Positions 13,301 to 26,300 of a DNA stretch of 64,000 nt are shown here, in pieces. Positions within the stretch are counted from its first letter, which is position 1, and each line of letters starts with the position of its first letter. Location of the stretch: positions 72,097,349-72,161,348 of the forward strand of contig CM042150.1 in assembly GCA_023376005.1 (NCBI GenBank). The letters are read 5' to 3'. The translations under genes and the position numbers were made by a program. The notes under the pieces were generated by a model. It did not search any database and had not been told where the DNA came from. It saw nothing but the letters and a program-made list of their open reading frames with translations. This DNA comes from Doryteuthis pealeii. Its lineage: Eukaryota; Mollusca; Cephalopoda; Myopsida; Loliginidae.

Positions 13301-16300
13301 GTTTGTGGAGTTTTTTGGTGTTTTCCGGGACAACTGCCGAATTTGGGCGACCTGAGCATTCAGCATCATTTGTGTCTGTACGACCGTGTTTAAAGTCAGC
13401 ATACCACCTCTTAACGATTGTTTCTGCGGAGCAGAGTCTGAATAACACTTATCAAGCTATTGCTTTGCTTGAACAGTATGATTTAGCAAGACATGAAATT
13501 CTGATTTTTCCATTGTTTTGAAAACTTACAATTGTAGCTTCACTTAAATAATTGTAATTTGTAAACTAATAATACGTCTGGGCTCAAATTTTGACACGTG
13601 CCATTTGAAGGTTAGTACTTTATAAAAATAATATGGATTTTTTTTATTAGTGGTGTCATCTATGTCAGGGCCAAGACTTATTGAGTGATGTGTTATATAG
13701 CTTCCCATTCATTACTGTTTATTGTTAGAGAAATGCAATTCTATGAAGAATGATTTTCTTTTTTTACATTAAAACCTTTCCCTAGTTACAATAAATCATT
13801 TGACCATCTATAGTGGACAGAAAAATAAAATCTTCCCAATTATTGATATAGGTATCAAAGTTGATTACTTACACGGCGGTCTGTTGTTTCTGCAATCCGT
13901 TTCCGGTAATAGGCTGCTAACTTCATTAACAGGAGCTAGAATATTTGATGATTTAATAACAGCAGTTAATTTTTCACCATTTCAATATTTAATATCTAGA
14001 AAAATATCTTTTATCAGTGATAGCAAAATGACAAATAATCTTGTTAAAATTTTGTACAATTGTTTCAAGTTAAGTCGAACTGATGGAAATTGATTATATC
14101 ATTTATTCATTCTAATGCCATAATATGCATAAAAATGATAGGATTATTAGCATTCTGCCAAAGAACATTGTATCTGTGGGCTCTCATAATTTGAAGTTTA
14201 TTACTTTCCTTGTTTTGACTCCAAAAAGACAATGGTTCAAGTAAATGCCTCAAGTAAAAAAGGCAAATGCATAGCTTTTGCTTCCAAATCATAGAAACAG
14301 AACAATGCTATGCCAACATCAAACGGAAGTTACTGGCTGTAGTTTTTGCATGTGAAAGATTCTGAAACAATATATATGATCACACATTCAAAATTGAAAT
14401 TGACCTTAAACCCCTGGAGATGATCTGCCTCAGAAATCTTATTGAAGCATCACTTTGTCTTCAGCTAATGTTGTTATGATTGCAAGTATCCTAATTCCAT
14501 ACTCAGATCACCCAAGAAGAGAGATAACCCTTTGTGAGAGTATGGTTAAATGAGAGGGTCAGAAAAAAAAGGGTAAAAATAGAATGTGTTAAGCCCTGGC
14601 ATATGTATATGGGTGGGTGGTTGTCCTTTAAGGACAGAAAGGATTAGGGAGTAAATTTTAAGAGAATTGAACGGCCAGCATGAAAAGCTAGTAAGAGATA
14701 ATTTAATCTTTAAGCAGCTATGTTTTAAGAGAAAAATACTGTTTTTATGAGAAAATCTGTTTTGAGGGAGTTAATGGTCTGAAAAGTAGAGACAGTGAGC
14801 CTGAAAATAAAGTAATGGGTATTGCTTTAAAGAGAGATTGCAGACAAAAAGCAAATTAAGTGCCATGGATCTGGGTAGTTGAATCCATGGGGCTGTGTAG
14901 GGGGGTAATTTACATATATTCGGCCAGCTCAGGCCCCTGGGTGAGTTTCAGATCAGCCTTTGGAGTGAGAGGTTGTCTCCGTAGCAGTAGATAGAAATAG
15001 CCAGACCCATCATCAATGTACAGATAAATGCAGGTTGAGAGCAAAAAGCTGTTTTCTGGCAAGGCATCAACAATGACATAGCCAAAATGTTACAACACTG
15101 CCATTTGCCAGAAACACCAAAATACATTACCACATGAGATTCCAGTAAGACCATGGGAAATTGTGACTACTGATCTTTTCCACTCTCCTTAATGTGGGAC
15201 AACATATCTATGTATGGAATTTAGATACTGGCAAATGGACCTCTGCAGTTGTAAAACAAACATGCATGGAACCAAGGTTCAATTTAATACAACCCCCCTC
15301 AAGACAGGTCAACAACACATGAAAGAAGACAACTCCCAATGTGGAAACAAGGAGATGAGATCAACCTCTATCCACACACACACCAGTAAACACCAGCAAC
15401 AAAACATCCTACTATAATACCACACTTAACATAACAAGGTCAAGTCAAATCATCAGAACCCTACTAAATATAATCTTTAAAATTACATAACACAAATCGT
15501 TATATAAAAAGGGGGTTGTCATGATTTTAAGTTTATTACCTCTCTTGTTTTGACTCTTCAAAGTCTAAAACTATTTTTATAAATAATAAAGTGGTCACTA
15601 TCTGATATGATTGACTAGTAACTATATATGTCTGTGTTCTTGTCTTGAGTTTTCAAAAAATATATTTTCATGCTCTACGAGGGATCAAAATGTTTATGGA
15701 AGGTACCTATGGTAGTTTGTGTGCTGATTCATTGTGCAATGCTTCACTCTATGTTATGATTTGAAAACTGCATAAATGAATGTGCTATGTAGTTTCATTC
15801 AAGAACTTAGGCTTTATAAGTTCAAACTAGGCCAAACATTTGTTGTGCAAAAGTTGAAGGCATAGTTGATCAATGTAACCCAATGATGTAACCATTGCAA
15901 GAACCTTGATGGTCAGGCAAGGTCAGGTAGACCATAAAACCATGGATTCTGGGGCCATGCTTCAAGCTCTAGAGCCAAATCCAGTGAGTAACAGTTGAAG
16001 AGTATTAAGCGAGCTCAGCATTTCACAGCTCAGTGTGGTTTGTCACCTTCACAACCTCAGCAAAAGCATCTGGAGGTGTCAAATTGTGCCTCACATAACC
16101 AAAATATTGCAAAACTTTTGACTCACTCTAGTATTAGTGTACATAAAAAATAAAAAGGTAGTATATGGTATAATCTTTCATTCCTTTTTTTCTTTTGTCA
16201 AGACATTTGGGGAAAAAATATTATTTCATGACTTTACTATAACTTTTCTTCTAAGGAAGTCTAGAAAGGAACAAGTGATTATGTCCTGATTACACATTGG

Positions 16301-17287
16301 TCATACAAGACTAACACACCCCTATATATTCAGACAAGAACAAGAACCACATGTCAAACACATTTGACAGTTAACCACTTATACATAGAATGCAGGTTTT
16401 TTGCTCACATCAGAAACCATTATTTTAAAGCAAACAATATGAAAGATCTGTTTGAAAATGTCAACATGGAGGATATTCTCTCTTTTTTTAGGGAAATAAA
16501 ACCATACCATAGAATATAGACATGAAACAAATCAATACCATACAACATAATCCCCAATAATGCTAACATATTGTTAAAACCAATTACTAAAAAGCATAAA
16601 TATAAATACACGATATGTATCACTTCCTATCTGTTAGGCATGACATAACCCCAGCTGGGTTGATATGCCATTAAAATCAATAAGCAAACAAACTATAACT
16701 TTCCTTCTCTTCTCATTAATTATACAAATGACAAACATAAAAAAATCAAGTACATTGATAAAACTAAAATTCAGAGAAAAACCAATACACTAAAAATGTC
16801 AGCTACAATCAAATTTTGTGCTATAGCAAAAATATCTCTAATATATATCTCTAACAAGAGCATTAAAAATAAGATGTCCCTTTTTGGATCCCCAAAGTTT
16901 TTATAATATCATCTGTATTTTTCTGTATCATTCTATTATTATTCTGTGTTATCTCTATATGTTTGTTAGAGAAAAATAAAAACAATAACTTACCACAAGA
17001 GGATAAAATCCAATAAATGTAGCAGCCCCAATCAATGAAAGGGGGCCTAAAAGAAAAATGTTGTAGATAACTCCACAAACAAGGACAAATGGACTACCAA
17101 CTGCAAGTGGAGCCAAGATTGCAGATTCACACAGTCGAAGTCCATCTAATGTACACATATTGATCAGCTGTTGGAAAAATACAGTGGAGTGATGGAAAGG
17201 TTATATGAATAAAATAGGATTTAAATGTAACTTTTAATATATAAACTATATTACTGCTAGAGTTGGAAAACCATTTTATATATATAT

Positions 17288-17336
<49 letters not shown>

Positions 17337-20300
17337 CTCTTATAAAAATTAACCAATTCCTAATTAGTTTTTTTCAATAATGTTTAGTTTTTAAATTTGA
17401 ACCAGTTACCTCATCCTGATTGTTATAATGTTCAAAACGTTTGTGGCTGCTAGCAGATAACCTGTTCCTAAAATCATTTTGCCAACCCCACCCTGTGTGA
17501 GGGATAACCAGTAACCTGCTCACTTTTAGGGCCACTTTGCCGAACAAAATAGTCCCCATAGGTTAGGTAAATACTTACAATATCTTAAATAAAAAAAAGA
17601 AATACTACATAATCAGAAAGCAGAAAGATAATCTGATTAAGTACACAACAAAGTTTTAGTGATAGAAACTATTAGAAAGTTGGCAGGTTCTCTGATTCCA
17701 TTGCCCATGAATTTGGTCTCTATGCAAAAGATTTGCAGAGAAATTTCTAAGAGTCTTTATTATGGCATACCATTCTCCAGGCCTGTTCATGGTGCAACTG
17801 AAAACTAGAACTTGAGCTCTATTGAAAATCAAGTTAACAATTTTTGAAAATTCTTAGAATAACAATTTGACCAATACTTGAGGATAATAAGATGTGTTGA
17901 AAGTTGAATAAATGAAAATATGTAATATTGTTGTGAACACTGATGTGTATTAAACAAAACAAAGAAGTAATTAAGATTTCTGATAAGAGATATGCTTAAA
18001 CAGAAACATTCACATTATTTACAGGTCTCAACTTTTTATTCAAATAATAATTTAAAAAACAGACCTTCAGTTTTGGCTCTCAGTTGTGCCATGATCTTTA
18101 AGAATGGAGACAGTAAAGAGTCTCTACCATGTTCATTGGACTCAGTACATTCAACTAGTGATGCAATAAATTTAAATCACCTAAGCCCAATATGCCAATG
18201 GGGTAAATGATATCAATCTCTCACAAATTGTACTCATAACTTATGCTTTTAAGTTAAATTAGTTGAATACCATAGAAATTGTGCCAATGTAGGATTTATT
18301 ACATTTCGTAAAATAAAGAACAAGTTTAAAGATTAAATGTGGGCACAGACATTTCCTGTTCATTAGAAATATTAGCTACACACATAAACACATGTTGATA
18401 AACTTTGTCAGAAGTTCTTTGTTCTGTGTAATCTGTTGTTGCTGTATGTATGTAAAATTTGTTGGTTTTTAAAAAAAAATATTTTGTAAGTATTTTGCCT
18501 TTGTACCTCTATGTACATTTTGCCCATGTGTTTATGAAAACCCTTTATCTTAATTACAGTTTTTACAGCTGTATATATCTTTGATGGAATTAAGTATACT
18601 TTTTTAAAATTGCAAAGTATACTTGATTCCATCAAAGATATATGTTCTCTCACACAAATGAGATGATGGTGTGACTACAATATCCAAAACATTATGACTA
18701 TAATATCAACCAACCAAAATAATGACACTAATCCAAGTACAGCAATATATAATAATGATAATTTCTCATCTTAGAAATTCAGATGAAAATAATTCATTTC
18801 ACCTAAAAGAACATTTATAGTGTACTTGATTTATTCTTTTTTCTTAAAATGGTTAAAATCAGTATGGATCTTCCAAGAAAAAGAGCTGTTTGTAATTAAT
18901 AAGGCACATTAAACAAGTCAAGAAAAAATGAAAAAAAATATAATCTTTAAATACTGTCAGTTAGAATGTATCATTCATAATAACAAACTCTTTATGATTC
19001 TTTATAATCAAAAATGAAAATGTTAATAAATAAATTCAAAAAAATAAAAAGTTTAAATGATTAAATATTATTGTACCTAAACTATGTTACAGATGCTTGT
19101 TATATAATATAAAAAATATAAAAAATACAAAAATTTTACTAATGAAAAATAAAATTTTACTTACTTCGCCTGCGGTTTTTTCCTTCATATTTTTCACCAA
19201 AAGAATTTTTTTATATAATAAAGCTGTTGCTGCAACTTTTACACGGACACCTATGGAATTATAAAAGATATACATTTACAAAGTCTGCAGAAAATTTCAA
19301 CAGTCTAACATATATGGCTGACTTTAAAATCTTTTTGTCAAAAATAAAAAGAAGAATTGGAAACTTTTATAGATATTGTCAGACTCCTCCGCCATGATAT
19401 AAAGTTTGAATATTGGTAATGCACAAAAAGAAATGAGAAGGAGCAGAAAGAACTGAACTATTCATGAAATCAAAAGTAGACTATTTGAAAATGACCCCAT
19501 CCCTGTGAGGCCAAAATGGAGGAAGACATCCAAAAACTTTGTAAATAAAAGTTCACTTATTGCATCCCTACTGACATATAATAACAAATCTCAATAAATA
19601 TTGGAAGAGAGAACACTTAAACTTTCCCTCAAGTCCCTGAATCAATAGCAATCCCATGGCATGAAACCATAAAAAAAACTTAATGGAAAAGAAGTGCAAA
19701 TATATATTTTAAAAATCTGTAATTAAATTCAATCAAGTAGGAGGAAATGAAGAAAAAATTAATACTTATACCATAGATCAAAGCATTACATCTTTTAAAC
19801 ACTACCATATTGTTAATAGCAAATTGTCAGATTACCTCACTTTCAACAACACAATTGACATAATTGATTGTCATAGTGACACATACTGATACTTAAAGAA
19901 AGGAATGCTCTTTTTGCTCTTATTGCATGGCCTAGTATCTAGACATGCGTTCTTCCCTTCTGCACCTCCAGAGAATCTTTTTGCACAATTACAATGTTGT
20001 TTTATGCTGTCAGCACTCAATATAAACCTTATACAATAGCCTAAAGGCACTTTCTCAAGTGTGTATTTTCATAACAAATGCAGTTTTACATATGTCTATT
20101 ACAAACATCTTTACATACATAAATTTCTCTTTTTGTAATTCATTACTTTGTTGTATCTTCTTTCCTGTGACTCCCACATCTATAAAAGTAAAGTTGTTGA
20201 GAGGAAAAACTTGTTTTGAATTTAATTCCTGAGAGAAAAAACCTGTTATGAAGTAGATTAGTCTCTGGAATAGATGTTATCTTGTCTAAAGATGGTAGTT

Positions 20301-23300
20301 CAACTGGCCATTACTGTGGGGATACTGCTTTTATAGCAGTACCTCATTTAATACTACACTCCCTCCTCAATCATAATGACCTTATGCCTTTCATTGATTA
20401 TTGACTTCTTTGAATTATTCTTGGAAATCTAAACTATCTTTCTTGGTGTGTATTCTGATTTCTTCTGATAGGTCTGAGTTCATTTTCCTTTTCTGACTCA
20501 TTAGATTTCTGGTCACTATCATCCATAGAATTGTTCAGTTTCATGACTCAATTCATTAGTCCCTTCCTCCCCTTAATGTTCATCACCTTCAGATTCTTCA
20601 CCCATTTCTATATACTCAGGTTCCATCACTGTGTTGAGCTCTTTCTGTACTACAAGGTTTACCTTCTCTGGATTAGACTCTTTGTTTTTTTATACCATAT
20701 ACTTTCATTTGTTTAAAATGACATTGTTATGGGAGCTCTAATCTGTCTACCCATCAATGCAGAGGGAATTTGTACCCTGCCGGCATGTGGAATTGTTCTA
20801 TAGCTTAACAGTAATCTTGGTAAGTAACTTTAAAAATTTTCATTAGATGGGGAAGATGCTTTTAGCCCCAAAGTCTGCACCATTCTTTCTGTGATTCCAC
20901 TCGATTGTGGGTGATAGGGTGCTGTTTTATATGGGATGCATCCAATATGTTTTAGCTGTGAGTACAAAATTTTGTTGCAAAATTCTGGTACATTATCTGA
21001 GACTAAAGTTTTAGGGACCCCTTTAAGATATTGTTCTTAATATTTGTTTACGGTGGTGGCTTTTCTGTCATCAACCTAATTATTTTGGGCCATCCTGAAA
21101 ATGAGTCCATAAAAATTTAAAATAGCTTGATGCCTTTAACTTGATCCATGATCCATGTATACCCTAGACCATGAATTTTTTTCTTTAGGCCACAAGTGAA
21201 TTTTGTTTTGCCAATTTTTTTTTTATTTCAGCATATTTTGGGCATCTTTTAACATAGTCTTCTACATCTCGTGAATATCCTGGCCACCATGCTTGTAATT
21301 CTAACCTCCTTTGTGTCGCTGTAATACGACAATGTATGATCAGCATTTCTACAAGTGCCATTAGAAGAAAACTCAAAGATGAACCTCACAATTATCACAC
21401 AATGAGGTCTCTACAGATTCAACTACCTAAGTTTCGGAATAAAGTCATCCATGGGTATCTACCAGTGCTGTATGGACAACTTATTGGCAAATGATCCACA
21501 TTGTCTGCTATCAGGATGATATATTAATTAAAGGTTCAACAGACTTAGAACACTCAACCAAAAAAATCCACGCCATCCGAGATGCACCGGCCCCTCACAA
21601 TAAGACAGAACTCAAGGCTTTTCTGGGCCTATTCTAGTTTTATGCCAGATACGTTCCTAATGTCGTGGATAAGTTAGGCCCTCTCTATTATCTGCTACAG
21701 AAAGGTGTGTCCTGGAGATGGAGAGCTACCCAATCAACAGCTTTTCAACTAGCAAAGGATTCATTGCAGAGTGAAAATGTTTTAGTCCATTATGACTCTG
21801 AAAAGGAACAGTGATGCCAGTCAGTATGGTGTTGGGGCCATTTTATCACATATGTTACTCAATGGATCAGAAAAATCTGTTGCTTTTGCTGTCACCCACT
21901 GAGAAGAACAGTCAATTGTACAAGGAAGGTTTAAGCATCGTGTTTGGAGTAGAAAAAATTCCATCAGTATCTCTTCGAGTGTGCATTCCGTATCTTCACA
22001 GATCACAAGCCGCTTTATCAGCCTCTTTAATCCAACCAACACTTGGAAACCCTAACACCAAGAATTATATGGTGGTCACTGTTGATGAGTGCTTATGACT
22101 ATACAATTAAATACAAACTTGGTTCGCGCATCCTCACTACTGATACAATGAGTTGTATACCTCTGCTGGAAATTTTGGATGTCCCTACACCAGATTAGGA
22201 AGGATATATCCTTCCTAATCAAATTGGGGGATAGCTGAGTTGTCTGTTGTCACCAAGATCAAGTCAGGTCTTGCCCTTGCACCACTAAACTAGCACCTCC
22301 AAATGGAAGACAATTTAGAACATGAAGAGGCAGAACTAAGCATGCCCCCAAAGCAGTACCCCAAGAGGTAACAAGTGAAAGTCCACCCACCACAGCAATG
22401 ACATCAGGACTGCTATGAACTGGGCATACAGTATAACCTCCCAATCAGTTTAGTCCTGATTAAAGAAAAAAAATTTAGGAAGCTTCTGTTTCACAAATTG
22501 GCCAAATAGAGGCAGAATTATCCTTGGTCACATAAAAATGGTTTTAAGGGCAGTCTACCCGACCATTCTCCCTCAATCAATAAAGAATTTTAAGTGGGGA
22601 GATGTAATGTATGTAGCTACACAGGGTACAAAAACTCATAGCACATCGGGCACTTCCACCATGTGGGAGCTAAGACAGCGAGTACCCTAAAAACAGGAAA
22701 AAAATGTTAAATCAATATCGGTATTATCGTTTTCTATGTGAAACACTACATAGACATTGTCTTGTTGAGAGATGGTAGCTCAACTGCCCTTCACTGTGGT
22801 GACACTGCTTTTATAGCATATATATATATTTGGCAATTTAAATATGAAAAAAAAGTTCACAATCTCATTCCTCATTCACTTCAAATATACCTCTCCACTA
22901 AGCTGCATTGAAGATGGTCACTTTTTAAATGATTAAGTACCTAAATATATAGGGACTATATACTGTACTATTAGTGTTAGTATAGCATTTATTTGAGACT
23001 AACACAATAAATTAATTAAAACTTAGTTTAATTCTAACCATTTATTAAAGAACAAAACAATGACTAACAATATAAAGTCCTTCCTGTGTAGAGAGTCAAG
23101 TTTGAGAGACTAGCCAGTGTGATGAAGAGGATATCTGGTATCTTCTAATTTAGTGATTGAGTTGGACCCTGGAACTGGTTCGGAATCTATCTGATCTTTT
23201 TGGTATTTGCGCCAAAACTTCACATCACGTGAATGCTATGTTTGATCACAGAAAGACTCTCCCTCACTAAACCCCACACACAGGAATAAACATATTTTAC

Positions 23301-26300
23301 TGACCCAACAGAACTATTATAACAAAATATAATTCCATGTCAAATCATCCAGAAAAAAGTAAAATTGTCACCTACCCTCTTCAATTTTTCTGAAATTTTA
23401 TCCAGGTATGGACTATGTTAAAGTTAGACAATCCCCAAAATTTGAGCTTGTGTTGACTTTTAGCTCCCCAAATTTGGGGGTGGTGATGCATAAAACTGTT
23501 CTGGCCTTGCAGCCAACACAGTTATAGATCCTTCACCCCTAACCCTGAGATCTTTAGGTAGACAGAAATGTCAAGAACCCCTCAAATAATGATACTATTT
23601 TTAAAAATCTAAATGACAATGGCTGACAATTTTTCTGGATGATTTGACATGGAATTACCCATTACTAACATTTTTATTATGTTTGTATAAATAGAAGATG
23701 TGATCAATACTGGATTTTAAACTTTTAAACCTCTGTAAATACTTTTAGTAGATAAACATGTTTTATTTGTATATTGTTATCATTTCCAATTTCATAATGA
23801 AATGTGGTACTGATGTTGAGTTTTGTATATTGCCAGAGTTTTGCAAGCAATATGATTGATACAAGGGAAATGCATTGTTTCTATATTATTTCAAATATTA
23901 TCCAACCCCAACATTTAATCCTGATCATTTCTATTGCACTCTGACAATTATTTTGCTCTATATAGCCTTTATTCAATGGTTAAATTGAAATAAAAGTGCA
24001 AAATATTAACTGATGTTATAGCTTTGGTTCTGAGCAAAAACCAAACTATCTTTTTGGTACAAATAATGTTCAATGTAAAATATGTAATAATAAAAAACAG
24101 TGCCACATTGGGATTTTTCCACCTATTGATCTTGCTATGAAAAAAACAGAAATCATCAATAACTTAAAATTGGTTAATTCTAAGACCTTTTTGATAACAT
24201 TGTTGAATTCCTTGGGCCAAAAGGTTTTTATAAACCAATTTTTAGGCATAGGGAAGCTCTAGAAATCATTTTACAGACAAAAATACATTACAATTGCCAT
24301 TTTTTGTGCTAAAAAATTTGGAGAGCTAAAAATCAACACAACTTGACCAATTTTGGGAGTTGGAAGTTTAAATTTTGGGGATTGTGTAACTTTAAATCTG
24401 GACAAAATTTCAGAAAAATTGAAGGGGTGATTGATATGGCCTGGGTGATTTGACATGGAATTACCCAATATGATTGTTTGCCAAACATATTTTTAACTCA
24501 ATTATTTTTTTAAATGGAAACCATTTAAAAGATAATGAAGTTACTTTATAAGATTTTAAAAATGTAGGTGTCCAATATTTCATTTTTCAGGTAAATATGT
24601 TTTCCAACTATCTATAAAACTTACCTGTTGTATAATTCATACTCCACATAGTAGCAAATGAGATACTACGCATTAACTCGCTTATTAGAAGGCCGATTAC
24701 AAGCAGGATACCATCACTCAAAACTTTGTTCTCAGATGATATATAATCCAAAAGTTGATGGATTAAATAAAACTGGAAAATAGCAAAAATATAAGTTTAA
24801 AAATTTATTACATTTCTAACTAGAATTACATTTTATAATCAGAAAAATGTTATATTCATCTAAAATTTACATCAAAATTTTAAAAGGCTCACAAAAATTT
24901 CAATCAAAAATCAATTTAAACATTAATATACAGTAAATGAAATGAATCATCATGGAACACTTACAATGGGTTCACAGGTCATGTAGCAGTTAATAAAACC
25001 ATACAACAAATATAATAACCAATAAAATATCAATAAATAACTTGAAATAACTATAAAATTGCAGTTGTAGGGTTATACAAAATTGAAATAAAATATTTAC
25101 TTACAGGTGTGAATAAACTGCATCCTAAGCTGATAATAAGAAAGACACTGGCCAAAATCATCCTTGTTTTTACAAACTGTATTAAGACATTCTTAAAAGA
25201 AGCTGCAGGGCCCTTTTTATCAACCTCTTCATTCCACAAATTTTCAAGCCTATATTGAGAAAAATAAATGTAAAGTATCATAACTATGTAATAATTTTTT
25301 TAAATCAACTTTTAAAGAAAAAACAATGTTTTTAGTTGTATGATATTTTAAGCTACCCTTAGGCTTTAACATAAAGCCTTTAAATGATGGATGCTATTGT
25401 TGACATGAAAATTAAAAACTCAGAGAAATTGCAAGAGTTGTCGCTATAGTGATGAAATCCAGCAGATACAACCCTAGAAAGTGTTGTGACTTGTGTATCC
25501 AAGTTACAGAGGAAGTAGGAGGAAGTAGGAGGTAAAAAGAAAGTAGGAGGCAAAAAGAAAGTAGGAGGTAAAAACTTGTTTAAAGCAACTATTGAAAAAG
25601 TGGATAAAAGAAAAGGGAAACTTGTTTTCAAAGAAGGGTAGTTCAAATTCAATAATTTGTCACTTCAAGAAAGGACACATAATATTTCAGTCACTTGAAA
25701 TATTACCATTAGTAAATTCATCACTCAAGTATTGGTGAAAACTTGATGCACATACGTACATTTTTTGTCAGAAATCACTAAAGGAAAATTAAAATGTCAA
25801 GTTTTACCAACTAAAATAGTCCATTGAGCATATGCGGCTACTGCTTGTCGGTCGCATTTACAGAACTATGTAGTAAATTACTATGTGACCAGGAATTGGT
25901 GCGTAATTCATTTTCCTTTTGTCTTTGTTCCTTGTATCATTCTGTTCAGTGAAATAAACAAACATGTAAGTACATGTGTCTGTTACCTCTGTTAAAATAT
26001 GTCTTGTGTTCTCATTTTTACTAATACTATGAGTCAACTAAACCACACCATATCAACTAGCTACATGCCTAGTTATTCAACAGGTTATGTGCCCAGACAT
26101 ACAACAAGATGAAATGCAGAATTCAACATAACTCATAGGTTAATGTTTAATGGTGATGAAAGAAAGTATGAAGTGAAATTTCTGGGATATATGAGAACAC
26201 AAAAACTTTATAATACCCTCACCACAGGGATTGATGAAGAAGTAAACCCCAATAAAAATGCTGAAGCATTTAGAGAACTTGTCCAATATCTCGATCACAG

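Larger units (their letters stand above)
17168..19164. other. Intron 5, mostly unrecognised
   Basis: Holds a (TA)n run (17276-17335) and the hairpin at 18573-18643 (separate entry). A 180-bp stretch near 17390-17560 is less AT-rich than its surroundings and has a B-box-like GGTTCAAATTT on the minus strand, but no convincing tRNA fold. Confidence 0.5.

Noticed and set aside
14193..15557. 33-bp similarity between about 14193-14226 and 15525-15557 as an LTR pair
   Set aside because: Too short, and no TG/CA ends or primer site could be assigned.
17374..17559. Possible tRNA or SINE on the minus strand (GGTTCAAATTT)
   Set aside because: B-box-like match only; no A box at the right distance and no cloverleaf.
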